Of a stretch of DNA of 64,000 nt, positions 43,029-50,987 are shown in pieces. Source of the DNA: Pseudokineococcus lusitanus (lineage in GTDB: Bacteria; Actinomycetota; Actinomycetes; Actinomycetales; Quadrisphaeraceae); contig NZ_RJKN01000005.1 of NCBI RefSeq assembly GCF_003751265.1, forward strand, positions 279,806 through 343,805, written 5' to 3'. Position 1 is the stretch's first letter. The number at the start of each line of letters is the position of its first letter. The position numbers were made by a program, and so were the translations under genes. The notes beneath the pieces were generated by a model that was not told where the DNA came from, did not search any database, and saw nothing but the letters and a program-made list of their open reading frames with translations.

Positions 43029-44399
43029 TCACGGGACGGCGACGTCCGCCGCGCCGGCCCGCTCGTCCGTCGCCCCGCGGGGGCCGCCGGTGCCGGTCAC
43101 CCGGCCGAGCACGACGCCCAGCAGCGACGCCCCGGCCAGCCCCAGGCGCTCGGCGGCGTCGACGACGAGCCGCTGGCGCGAGGACCGGGCGTCGACGACG
43201 AGCAGGGCCCCGTCGCACCGCGCCGCGAGGGCCGCGGCGTCGGTGACGGCGAGCAGCGCCGGGGCGTCGAGGACGACGAGGTCGTAGGTCTGCCGGAGGT
43301 GGGCCAGCACCTCGGCCGTCCGGGGGGCGCCGAGCAGCTCCGCCGGGTGGTCGTGCGGCGTGCCGGCGGGCAGGACGTCGAGGCCCGGGCTGCCCCAGGC
43401 CTGCACGGCCTCCTCGAGCCCGACCCGGCCGCGGACCACGTCGGCGAGCCCCGGCGTCCCCTCGAGGCCGAGGCGGCGCGCGGCGTCGGGGGAGCGGAGG
43501 TCGGCGTCCACGAGGAGCACGCGCTGGGACAGCTCGGCGGCGGCGGCCGCGAGCGCGAGCGCCGTCGTCGTCGAGCCGCCGCCCGCCGTCGGCGACGTGA
43601 CGACGACCGTGCGGACGTCGTGCTCGCGCTGGAGCGCGAGGAGGTTGGTGCGCAGGACGCGCACCGCCTCGGCGCGGGGCGCGCGCGGCTCGCTGCGGGT
43701 CGGGGCCGGGTGACGGCCCACCCGGCCGCCCCGCGGCACCTCGGCCAGCACCGGGGCACCGGTGAGGCGGCGGGCCGTCGAGCGGTCGGCCACGGGCGTC
43801 ACGAGCAGGGCGAGGAGCACGAGCAGCGCCACGCCGAGCACGAGGCCGGCGACGGCGCCCGCGGCCGCCAGGACGGGCAGCGGCGGTGCGGTCGGGGCGT
43901 CCGGCACCTGGGCGGGCTCGACGACGGTGACGTCCACGGAGACCGTCTCGCCGCCCACCTCGTCGGGCGAGAGGCCGGCCACCGTCGTCGTCAGCTGCGC
44001 CGCGACGGCGTCCGCCACCGCCACGGCCCGCTCGGGCGAGCCGTCGGTCACGGCGATCTGCAGGAGCGAGGTGTCGGACGGCGTCGTGACGTCCACCTGG
44101 CGGGCCAGGGCGGTCGGCGTGACGCCGAGGTCCAGCTGCTCGACGACGGGGGACAGCACGACCGGCAGGTCGACGAGGCGGCTGTAGGACGCCAGCAGGT
44201 CGCGGGTGTACGTGCCGCCCTGCGCCAGGTCGTTGACCGACGACCCGCCCTGCAGCGAGAAGATCAGCGTCGTCGTGGTCCGGTAGCGGTCCGGCGACGC
44301 CAGCGACCACCCCGCCCCCGCCAGCGCGCCGAGGAGCGCGAGGAGGGCCACGAGGGCCCACCGCCGGCGTGGCGCCTGCGCCACCTCGCGGACGTCCAC
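43029..44399 (-). CDS. Wzz/BY-kinase-like co-polymerase with a degenerate P-loop
   Basis: Predicted 456 aa. TM1 (14-31), a Wzz extracytoplasmic domain, TM2 (176-200) and a cytoplasmic ParA/BY-kinase-like domain (about 245-440). Walker A' LLVDADLR (295-302) and a Walker B-like LVVLDAP are kept, but Walker A reads SPTAGGGSTTTA (269-280), with Ser276 in place of the essential Lys. The C-terminus lacks the tyrosine cluster of active BY-kinases. It is therefore probably a catalytically dead co-polymerase regulating chain length through Wzy, unless it binds nucleotide in another way. The GTG at 44399 has a GAGGAGG site. Confidence 0.85.
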   Translation of the reverse strand: MDVREVAQAPRRRWALVALLALLGALAGAGWSLASPDRYRTTTTLIFSLQGGSSVNDLAQGGTYTRDLLASYSRLVDLPVVLSPVVEQLDLGVTPTALARQVDVTTPSDTSLLQIAVTDGSPERAVAVADAVAAQLTTTVAGLSPDEVGGETVSVDVTVVEPAQVPDAPTAPPLPVLAAAGAVAGLVLGVALLVLLALLVTPVADRSTARRLTGAPVLAEVPRGGRVGRHPAPTRSEPRAPRAEAVRVLRTNLLALQREHDVRTVVVTSPTAGGGSTTTALALAAAAAELSQRVLLVDADLRSPDAARRLGLEGTPGLADVVRGRVGLEEAVQAWGSPGLDVLPAGTPHDHPAELLGAPRTAEVLAHLRQTYDLVVLDAPALLAVTDAAALAARCDGALLVVDARSSRQRLVVDAAERLGLAGASLLGVVLGRVTGTGGPRGATDERAGAADVAVP

Positions 44400-44462
44400 G
44401 GCACCTCCTCGGGCCGTCTCGCGGCCCGCGGGCCGGGTGCCCCGGGCGCCGGACCCGCTCGG

Positions 44463-44468
44463 AGGATA
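44463..44468 (-). promoter_or_regulatory. Candidate -10 for the Wzz/kinase-like gene
   Basis: TATCCT on the minus strand, 63 bp upstream of the GTG at 44399. Confidence 0.35.
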
Positions 44469-44595
44469 GGGCGGGAGCCCCGTCGGGCCGTGGCCGCCGC
44501 CCGCCCGGGCGTGCCGTCCGGCCCGCCGCGGGCCGTCCCGCGCGGCACCCGGGTGACGTCGGGGCGGCGGCCGCCGGCCGGGCCGGTCGCGGGCC

Positions 44596-44601
44596 TAGGG
44601 T
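44596..44601 (+). promoter_or_regulatory. -10 element of the first TagD-like gene
   Basis: TAGGGT, 47 bp before the GTG at 44649. Confidence 0.4.
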
Positions 44602-44648
44602 CGGCCCCCGGGCCGCCGCGACCGCGGCGCGCCGGGGAGGGGTGCCGG

Positions 44649-45089
44649 GTGGCTGGTCGGGTCGGGTACGCGCCGGGGGTCTACGACCTCTTCCACGTGG
44701 GCCACCTCAACGTCCTGCGGCGCGCGTCGGAGCTGTGCGACGAGCTCGTCGCCGGGGTCGTCTCCGACGAGATGGCGCTCCTCGCCAAGGGCGCGCGCCC
44801 CGTCGTCCCGCTCGACGAGCGGCTCGAGATCGTCGCCGGCGTGCGCTACGTCGACCGGGCCGTCGCCGAGGTCGTCCCGGCCAAGGTCGACACCTGGCAG
44901 GACGTCCGCTTCGACGTCATCTTCAAGGGCGACGACTGGCGGGGGACGCCGAAGGGCGACCTCCTCGAGGCCCAGATGGCCACGGTCGGCGTCGAGGTCG
45001 TCTACTTCCCCTACACCCGGCACACCTCGAGCACGCTGCTGCGCCAGGCGCTCGCGCGGCTCGAGCAGCTGTCCGCGCCGCCCGTCTGA
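44649..45089 (+). CDS. Cytidylyltransferase (TagD/RfaE-C type) 1
   Basis: Predicted 146 aa. The nucleotidyltransferase signature HVGH is at 16-19, followed by the GDDWRGTPKG segment and the ISSTxxR-like HTSSTLLR. The family includes glycerol-3-phosphate and other polyol-phosphate cytidylyltransferases, giving CDP-alcohols. A GAGGGG ribosome site precedes the GTG. The paralogue at 50562 has HVGH at the same residues. It probably supplies CDP-activated polyol phosphate for the CDP-alcohol transferase at 20411 or for polymer decoration; the exact substrate is unknown. Confidence 0.85.
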   Translation: MAGRVGYAPGVYDLFHVGHLNVLRRASELCDELVAGVVSDEMALLAKGARPVVPLDERLEIVAGVRYVDRAVAEVVPAKVDTWQDVRFDVIFKGDDWRGTPKGDLLEAQMATVGVEVVYFPYTRHTSSTLLRQALARLEQLSAPPV

Positions 45090-45175
45090 CGCCCCGCCCG
45101 ACGCCGCCCGGCCCCCCGGGGACGCCCTGCCGTGCGGCGACGCGCGCGGCCGGGCCCGGGCCGGGTGCCCGGGTC

Positions 45176-45182
45176 GTGACGG
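45176..45182. promoter_or_regulatory. GTGACGG motif upstream of the beta-helix gene
   Basis: GTGACGG, 107 bp before the start of the beta-helix protein at 45289; one of several such motifs upstream of surface genes in this locus. Confidence 0.3.
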
Positions 45183-45288
45183 TGCGCCCCCTTTCAAGCA
45201 GAAGTCGTGCGAAACTCCCGCGGCGCCGCGGCCCGACCGCGGACGGAGACGACCGCCGAGCGGCGGGTGGCAGCAGGGAGACGCAGCA

Positions 45289-46962
45289 ATGGGTCGAGGG
45301 ACCACGACGCACGGGCGCACGCGCCCCGCGCGCCACCGGCCCGGGGTGGTGACGGCTCTCGTCTGCGGGCTCGTCGCCGCCGGCGGCCTCGTGCCGGCGG
45401 TCGCCGCCGACGGGGCCGCGGCCACCGCCGCGCCGGACGGCGCCTGGGACGACTCCCGCAGCTTCGACGAGGCCGGCGCCGCCGCCCCGGCGGGGGCCAC
45501 CGGGGGGTCCGCCACGGGCGCCGACGGCGCGGCGGGCGACGTCGTCGTCGCCCCCGGCCGCGCGGTCGTCGGCGAGTGGGGCGACGCCGCGACGGCGGAC
45601 CAGCGCTCGGCGGGCTTCACCCTCGACGCGCTGCCCACGGCGACGCTCTACCTCGCCGTCGACGTCGCCAGCCCCGGCGGAACGGGCGGCTACCGCGCCC
45701 GCGTGCGCGTCGAGCCCGACGGCCGCCTCGTCGTGGGGACGTCGACCGTCGAGGACGGCCGCGAGGGCGACTACCGCAGCACGACGACGGACTTCGTCGT
45801 CGAGGCGGGCGACGTCGTCAACCTCGAGGGCGACTTCCACCACGCGGCCGACGGCGTCGTGCGCGTCCGCGCGTGGCCGTCCGACCGCACCCGCCCCGAC
45901 TGGCAGCACCGGACGGTCGACGGCGGCACCTCCCCGGTGGGCGCGGTGCTCGCCGACCGCAGCTGGACCTACCTGTCCGGCTCGGCCAGGGCCGCGGCCC
46001 ACGTCGCCGTGGGCGACGTCGTCGGCAGGGGGACGACGCCCGTGACGACGCCGGCCCCGCCGCCGCCGGTGGTGCCCACCCCGCCGCCCCCGCCGCCGGT
46101 CGTCCCCACCCCGCCGCCCCCGCCGCCGGTCGTCCCCACGCCGCCGCCCCCGCCCGTCGAGCCGACGACGCCGACGCGGCCGGCCGGGCGTCCGGGCGCC
46201 GCCGGCACCGGTGTGCCGGACGGCACGCGGCTGACGCGCCACGACGGCGACCTCGTCATCACGACGCCCGGCGCCCGCTACGACGCCCTCGACGTCCACG
46301 GCTTCGTCGTCGTCCGTGCGCCCGACGTGACCATCACGCGGTCGCTCATCCGGGGCGGGGTCAAGGACGGCAACCGCGGCCTCGTCACGGTCGACCACGC
46401 GGACGCGAAGCGCTTCGTCATCGAGGACAGCACGATCCGTCCGGACACGGCGTCGGTCTGGTACGACGGCATCAAGGGCAGCAACTTCACCGCCCGGCGC
46501 GTCGACGTCTGGGGCACGGTCGACAACATCAAGGTCCACGGCGACGACGTCCTCGTCGAGGACTCGTGGCTGCACGACAGCCGCTGGTTCGCCTGGGACC
46601 CCAACCAGAAGGGGCCCTCGCACAACGACGGCGTCCAGGTCCTCGGCGGCAGCCGGATCACCCTGCGCGGCAACAGCATCACCGGCGCGAGCAACGGCGC
46701 GGTGCAGGTCACCCAGGACTTCCGCGAGGTCCGGGACCTGGACATCTCCGGCAACTGGTTCGACGGCGGCACCTGCTCGGTGAAGATCTCGCACAAGGGG
46801 CGCGACAGCGGGCCCCAGGTCCAGCTGCGCGACAACCGGTTCGGGCTCCTGCAGTCGATCCTCGGCTGCTCGTCCCTCGCGACGCACCGGACGGACCTGC
46901 AGGCCTCCGGCAACGTCTGGGACCTGACGGGGCTGCCCGCCCCCGTCCGGCGCTGGGGCTGA
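45289..46962 (+). CDS. Secreted right-handed beta-helix protein 1 (pectate-lyase-like)
   Basis: Predicted 557 aa. A signal peptide (about 1-40) is followed by a beta-sandwich-like module (about 50-245, ending in WTYLSGSARAAAHVAVGDVV) related to the C-terminal modules of the big secreted proteins. A Pro-rich linker with PPPPPPVVPT repeats (about 250-290) leads to a parallel beta-helix (about 300-557) with the repeating pattern VVVRAPDVTITRSLI and HDSRWFAWDPNQKGPSHNDG. Such proteins in polysaccharide loci are often lyases or depolymerases; no specific catalytic residues can be assigned. It is convergent with cysC across a strong terminator. Confidence 0.82.
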   Translation: MGRGTTTHGRTRPARHRPGVVTALVCGLVAAGGLVPAVAADGAAATAAPDGAWDDSRSFDEAGAAAPAGATGGSATGADGAAGDVVVAPGRAVVGEWGDAATADQRSAGFTLDALPTATLYLAVDVASPGGTGGYRARVRVEPDGRLVVGTSTVEDGREGDYRSTTTDFVVEAGDVVNLEGDFHHAADGVVRVRAWPSDRTRPDWQHRTVDGGTSPVGAVLADRSWTYLSGSARAAAHVAVGDVVGRGTTPVTTPAPPPPVVPTPPPPPPVVPTPPPPPPVVPTPPPPPVEPTTPTRPAGRPGAAGTGVPDGTRLTRHDGDLVITTPGARYDALDVHGFVVVRAPDVTITRSLIRGGVKDGNRGLVTVDHADAKRFVIEDSTIRPDTASVWYDGIKGSNFTARRVDVWGTVDNIKVHGDDVLVEDSWLHDSRWFAWDPNQKGPSHNDGVQVLGGSRITLRGNSITGASNGAVQVTQDFREVRDLDISGNWFDGGTCSVKISHKGRDSGPQVQLRDNRFGLLQSILGCSSLATHRTDLQASGNVWDLTGLPAPVRRWG

Positions 46963-46989
46963 CCCCGCCGCCCGACCGCGAGCACGCCC

Positions 46990-47026
46990 GACGGGGCCCG
47001 GGGACCGCGCGTCCCCGGGCCCCGTC
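46990..47026. terminator. Bidirectional terminator between the beta-helix gene and cysC
   Basis: A 16-bp perfect stem (46990-47005 with 47011-47026) and a 5-nt loop in the gap between two convergent genes. Confidence 0.8.
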
Positions 47027-47037
47027 GCGGGCGGCGC

Positions 47038-48375
47038 TCAGCCGCGGGGCGCCGGCCGGGCGAGCCAGCCGCCCGCGACGAGGTGGTCCTCCAGCCGGTC
47101 GAGGGCCTCGTGCTCGGCGACGCGCGAGGTGTCGAGGACGAGGTCGGCGTCGTCCGGCACCTCGTAGGGGTCGTCGACGCCCGTCATGCCCGTGAGCTCC
47201 CCGGCGCGCGCCCGGGCGTAGAGCCCCTTGACGTCGCGGGCCTCGCAGACCGCGAGCGGCGTGCTGACGTGGACGAGCACGAGGTCGCCGACCTCCTCGA
47301 CCATCCGCCGCACCGCGGCGCGGCTGCGCGCGTAGGGGGCGATGGGTGCGCAGACCGCCACCCCGCCGTGGCGCGCCACCTCGGCGGCGACGAAGCCGAT
47401 GCGGCGGACGTTGAGGTCCCGTGCCGCGGCGTCGAAGCCGAGCCCGGCGGAGAGCAGCCGGCGGACGACGTCGCCGTCGAGCAGGCTCGTCGTGCGCTCG
47501 CCGCCCCGCTCGAGCCGGGCGTGCAGCCCTCGCGCCAGCGTCGACTTGCCCGAGCCGGAGAGCCCGGTGAGCAGCACGACGAGGCCGCGGTCCGCGGCGC
47601 GCGGCCACCGCCGCCGGAGCAGCGCGGCCGCGCCGGGGGCGGCGCCCGGGAGGTCGGCGTCGCCCCGCCGCAGCGCGGCCAGCGTCCCGGGCCAGCTCCC
47701 GGCGCCGCCGTCGGCCGCCCCCGGCAGCAGCCCGCCGACGTCGTCGCCCGCCGCCGGCAGCACGACGACGTCCCGCGCCCCGAGCGCGGGCAGGACGGCC
47801 CGGAGCAGCGCGGCGTCGCCCGCCGGGCCCCGCCAGGCCAGCGGCAGCGGCACGAGCTCGGGGGGCGTGGCCCCGGCCTCGCGCGCGAGGGCCTCGAGGA
47901 GGGCGGGGGGCACGCCGTCGGGCGTGGCCGAGCCGGTGGGCACGAGCAGCCGCAGCCCGGTGCCGCCCGCCCGCAGCGCGTCGAGGTCCGCGGGCGTCGG
48001 CGGGCGGCGCAGGAGGACGGACCGGCCGCCCGCGGCGGCCCCGGCGGCGTCGGCCCGCAGCGACGGGTGCAGGACGACGAGGCGGCCGCGGGCCAGGTCG
48101 CCGTCCGCGACGACGTCGTCGAGCCGCGCCAGGGGCAGGCCCTCCTCGTCGGTGAGCACGAGCGCGCCGGCGGCCGTCGCGGCGCCGAGCACACCCGCGT
48201 CCGGGCGCAGCGCCGTCGCGGTGCCCTCCCCGCCGGGCTCCTCGCCGAGGACGGCCCCCGGCGGGAGCAGGCCCGCCGCCACGAGCCGGAGGTCGGCGAG
48301 GACGGCCCCGCCCGGGGCGAGGGACGGCGCACCGGGCCGGGCCGGCCGCCCGGGGGTGCTCGGGGCGTCGCTCAT
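47038..48375 (-). CDS. cysC: APS kinase fused to a degenerate ATP-sulfurylase domain
   Basis: Predicted 445 aa. The C-terminal domain (about 265-440) is APS kinase: P-loop GLSGSGKST (271-279), LDGDVVRRLL, LNVRRIGFVA and the DVKGLYARAR segment. It makes PAPS from APS. The N-terminal 265 residues align in pattern with ATP sulfurylase (LADLRLVAAG, LVLTDEEGLPLARL, LVPTGSATPDGVPP, LPLAWRGPAGDAALL) but lack the nucleotide-binding HxGH and GRDHAG motifs, so this part looks inactive. APS must come from CysDN, encoded 29 kb away. Terminator and neighbours place it inside the polysaccharide locus. The ATG at 48375 has a GGAGG site. Confidence 0.9.
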   Translation of the reverse strand: MSDAPSTPGRPARPGAPSLAPGGAVLADLRLVAAGLLPPGAVLGEEPGGEGTATALRPDAGVLGAATAAGALVLTDEEGLPLARLDDVVADGDLARGRLVVLHPSLRADAAGAAAGGRSVLLRRPPTPADLDALRAGGTGLRLLVPTGSATPDGVPPALLEALAREAGATPPELVPLPLAWRGPAGDAALLRAVLPALGARDVVVLPAAGDDVGGLLPGAADGGAGSWPGTLAALRRGDADLPGAAPGAAALLRRRWPRAADRGLVVLLTGLSGSGKSTLARGLHARLERGGERTTSLLDGDVVRRLLSAGLGFDAAARDLNVRRIGFVAAEVARHGGVAVCAPIAPYARSRAAVRRMVEEVGDLVLVHVSTPLAVCEARDVKGLYARARAGELTGMTGVDDPYEVPDDADLVLDTSRVAEHEALDRLEDHLVAGGWLARPAPRG

Positions 48376-48492
48376 GCGGGGTGGTCCTCCGGGGTGGGGC
48401 GGACGGGCGCGGGACGGGTGCGACGGCCAGCGTCCCAGAGCGGCGGGGCGGGGGGCCGTGCCGCCCGGGACGGGAGACGGGACGTCCGGCCA

Positions 48493-48535
48493 GGTGACCA
48501 CCGAGCGTGATGAGGCACCGATCGAGTGACGGCCC
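48493..48535. promoter_or_regulatory. Two-box element upstream of the second DUF1972 glycosyltransferase
   Basis: GGTGACCACCG (48493-48503) and CGATCGAGTGACGG (48519-48532), the same two boxes and 26-bp spacing as at 18979-19018. A TACTGT -10-like hexamer lies at 48602-48607. Confidence 0.45.
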
Positions 48536-48652
48536 AGGGCCGGACGGTTGACGGACAGTGAGGAGACGTCGGAAACCCGGGACGACGTCGGGGTGAATGC
48601 TTACTGTCTGCTCCACGGGTCGACGGCGGCCCTCGAGGTGGAGGTGGTAGTG

Positions 48653-49840
48653 GTGCGCATCGCGATGATCGGCACGCGCGGGGTGCCGGCGCGGTACGGC
48701 GGCTTCGAGACCTGCGTCGAGGAGGTCGGCTCGCGGCTGGCCGACCGCGGCCACGACGTCACCGTCTACTGCCGGCGGCCCGAGGGCGCCTCGGGGCCCG
48801 ACCCGGTCGAGCACAAGGGCATGCGCCTCGTGACGCTGCCGGCCCTGCGCCGCCGCAGCCTCGAGACCCTCAGCCACAGCGCGCTGTCCGTCGCCCACGT
48901 GCTCGGCCGCGGCACCGACGCGGCGCTCGTCTTCAACGCCGCCAACGCGCCGCTGCTGCCGGCGCTGCGGGCCCGGGGCGTCCCCGTGGCCACCCACGTC
49001 GACGGGCTGGAGTGGCAGCGCGCCAAGTGGGGCGGCGTCGGCCGCGAGTACTACCGCCGCGCCGAGTCGCTCGCCGTCCGCTGGTCCGACGCGCTCATCG
49101 CCGACGCGCAGGGCATCAGCGACTACTACGCCGCCGAGTTCGCGGCCCCGACGACCCTCATCTCCTACGGCGCGCCGCTCGTCGACGAGCGGAAGCCGGA
49201 CCTGCTCGTGCCCCTCGGCCTCCGGCCGCAGGGCTACCACCTCGTCGTCGCGCGCTTCGAGCCGGAGAACAACGTCGAGACGGCCGTCCGCGGCTACGTC
49301 AGCAGCTCCTCGCTCCTGCCCCTCGTCGTCGTCGGCTCGGCGCCGTACGCGGACGAGTACACGGCCGCGGTGCACGCCGCCGCCGACGAGCGCGTCCGGT
49401 TCCTCGGGGGCGTGTGGGACCAGGAGCTCCTCGACCAGCTGTACGCCAACGCCTGCAGCTACGTCCACGGGCACTCGGTGGGCGGCACGAACCCGTCGCT
49501 GCTGCGGGCCATCGGCGCGGGCGTCCCCACGACGGCCCTCGACGTGTTCTTCAACCGCGAGGTCCTCGGCGAGGCGGGGGAGTACTGGGCGGACGCGGGC
49601 GACCTGGCCCGCCTGCTCAAGGAGAGCGAGGCGCACCCGGAGGAGACCCGGGCGCGCGGGGCAGCGGCCCGGCTGCGCGCGCTGGACTACGACTGGGACG
49701 ACGTCGCCGACGGCTACGAGGACCTCTGCCGGCGCCTCGCCGCGCGGGACGTCCCGTCCCGGCGTCCCAGCGGCCGCCGGCTGCAGCGCACCGACGTCAG
49801 CCGCGCCCACCGCGCCGGCGCCCGCGCGGGCGCCCGGTGA
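48653..49840 (+). CDS. Glycosyltransferase, DUF1972 + GT4 (paralogue of 19158-20414)
   Basis: Predicted 395 aa. It has the same N-terminal signature MIGTRGVPARYGGFET and close similarity to the first copy over its whole length, including HVDGLEWQRAKWG and HSVGGTNPSLLRA. I start at the GTG at 48653, with GGAGG 9 nt upstream, because the longer frame lacks homology to the paralogue. It is followed without a gap by a lipoprotein related to the one in the first cluster, so the two neighbourhoods are duplicated. Probably a rhamnosyl- or hexosyltransferase of a parallel assembly line. Confidence 0.9.
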   Translation: MRIAMIGTRGVPARYGGFETCVEEVGSRLADRGHDVTVYCRRPEGASGPDPVEHKGMRLVTLPALRRRSLETLSHSALSVAHVLGRGTDAALVFNAANAPLLPALRARGVPVATHVDGLEWQRAKWGGVGREYYRRAESLAVRWSDALIADAQGISDYYAAEFAAPTTLISYGAPLVDERKPDLLVPLGLRPQGYHLVVARFEPENNVETAVRGYVSSSSLLPLVVVGSAPYADEYTAAVHAAADERVRFLGGVWDQELLDQLYANACSYVHGHSVGGTNPSLLRAIGAGVPTTALDVFFNREVLGEAGEYWADAGDLARLLKESEAHPEETRARGAAARLRALDYDWDDVADGYEDLCRRLAARDVPSRRPSGRRLQRTDVSRAHRAGARAGAR

Positions 49841-50472
49841 CCCCGCGGCTGCGCGGGACGGCGGCGGCCGCCGCCGTCGGCCTGGCGCTCGTGCTCGGGG
49901 CCTGCTCCTCGCCGGGCGACGACGCCGCGGCCCCCGCGGGCACCGACGTGACGGACGTCGCGTCGACCACCGCCGGCGGTGACGCCGACGGCGCCCCCGT
50001 GACGGACGGGGCCGGCCCCGCGGCCACGCCGTCGGCGGACGGCACGGCGGAGGCCCCGGCCCCCGCGCCGTCCGCGCCCCCGGTCGCCGTGCGGACGGCC
50101 GAGCCGGTCGCCGTCGGGGAGGACGCCCCCTTCGAGGGCGGGCTCGTCGCCCGGGTCACGGGCGTCGACGCGGTCGACGTCGAGGCCCGCGGGCCCGGCG
50201 GCGTCTCGGGCCCCGGCCGCCTCGTGCGGCTGGAGCTGGAGAACGGCTCCGACGTCGCCGTGGACCTCGACGGCGTGGCCGTCACCGCGACCGTCGACGA
50301 CGGCTCGCCGGCCCCCGCCGTCTCGGGCAGCCCGACCGAGCCGGTCGGCGGCGAGCTGGCCCCGGGCGGCTCGGCCTCGGGCACCTACGCCTTCACCGCG
50401 CCCGAGGGAGCGTCGCTGCGGGTCGAGGTCGTCCAGAACGAGCAGCCCGACGTCGTCGTCGTCCAGCAGTGA
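49837..50472 (+). CDS. Secreted lipoprotein, DUF4352-like (paralogue of 21172-21858)
   Basis: Predicted 211 aa. Signal peptide with lipobox LGAC, a disordered Ala/Pro/Thr linker, then a beta-rich domain with the pattern RLVRLELENGSDVAVDLDGV and a GGELAPGGSASGTYAF ending like its paralogue. Its GTG overlaps the glycosyltransferase stop (GTGA). Pairing with a DUF1972 glycosyltransferase in both clusters suggests that it serves in assembly or export of that polymer. Confidence 0.75.
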   Translation: MTPRLRGTAAAAAVGLALVLGACSSPGDDAAAPAGTDVTDVASTTAGGDADGAPVTDGAGPAATPSADGTAEAPAPAPSAPPVAVRTAEPVAVGEDAPFEGGLVARVTGVDAVDVEARGPGGVSGPGRLVRLELENGSDVAVDLDGVAVTATVDDGSPAPAVSGSPTEPVGGELAPGGSASGTYAFTAPEGASLRVEVVQNEQPDVVVVQQ

Positions 50473-50561
50473 GCGTCCCCCGCTCCCGCGCCGGCGCCGT
50501 CGTCGGGGACCGGCCCACCGTCACCACCGAGGACCGCGCGGCGGTCGAGGGAGGCACCACC

Positions 50562-50981
50562 GTGCGCGAGGTCGTGGGCTACCTGCCCGGCGCGTTCGAC
50601 ATGTTCCACGTCGGGCACCTGCGGATCATCCGACGGGCGCAGGAGCACTGCACGCGCCTCGTCGTCGGCGTCGTCACCGACGAGGTCATGGTCAGCTCGA
50701 AGGGCAAGGCGCCCGTCGTGCCGCTCGACGAGCGGGTCGAGGTCGTCCAGGCCGTGACGGGCGTCCACGAGGTCGTCCCCGACACGTCCGCCGACAAGAC
50801 CGTCGCGTGGCGCAAGCAGCCGTACGACGTCCTCTTCAAGGGCGACGACTGGCGCGGCACCCCCAAGGGCGACCGCCTCGAGGCCGACATGGCCGCCCTC
50901 GGCGTCCGCGTCGTGTACTTCCCGTACACGACGCAGACCTCCAGCACCCTGCTGCGCCGCTCCCTCACCGCGGCGCTCTGA
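50562..50981 (+). CDS. Cytidylyltransferase (TagD/RfaE-C type) 2
   Basis: Predicted 139 aa. HVGH at 16-19, KGDDWRGTPKG and QTSSTLLRRS match the copy at 44649 closely. The GTG at 50562 has a GGGAGG site and puts HVGH at the same residue numbers as in the paralogue; a GTG at 50469 overlapping the lipoprotein stop would add 31 unconserved residues. It makes a CDP-alcohol, probably CDP-glycerol or a similar polyol. Confidence 0.83.
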   Translation: MREVVGYLPGAFDMFHVGHLRIIRRAQEHCTRLVVGVVTDEVMVSSKGKAPVVPLDERVEVVQAVTGVHEVVPDTSADKTVAWRKQPYDVLFKGDDWRGTPKGDRLEADMAALGVRVVYFPYTTQTSSTLLRRSLTAAL

Positions 50982-50987
50982 GCGGCC

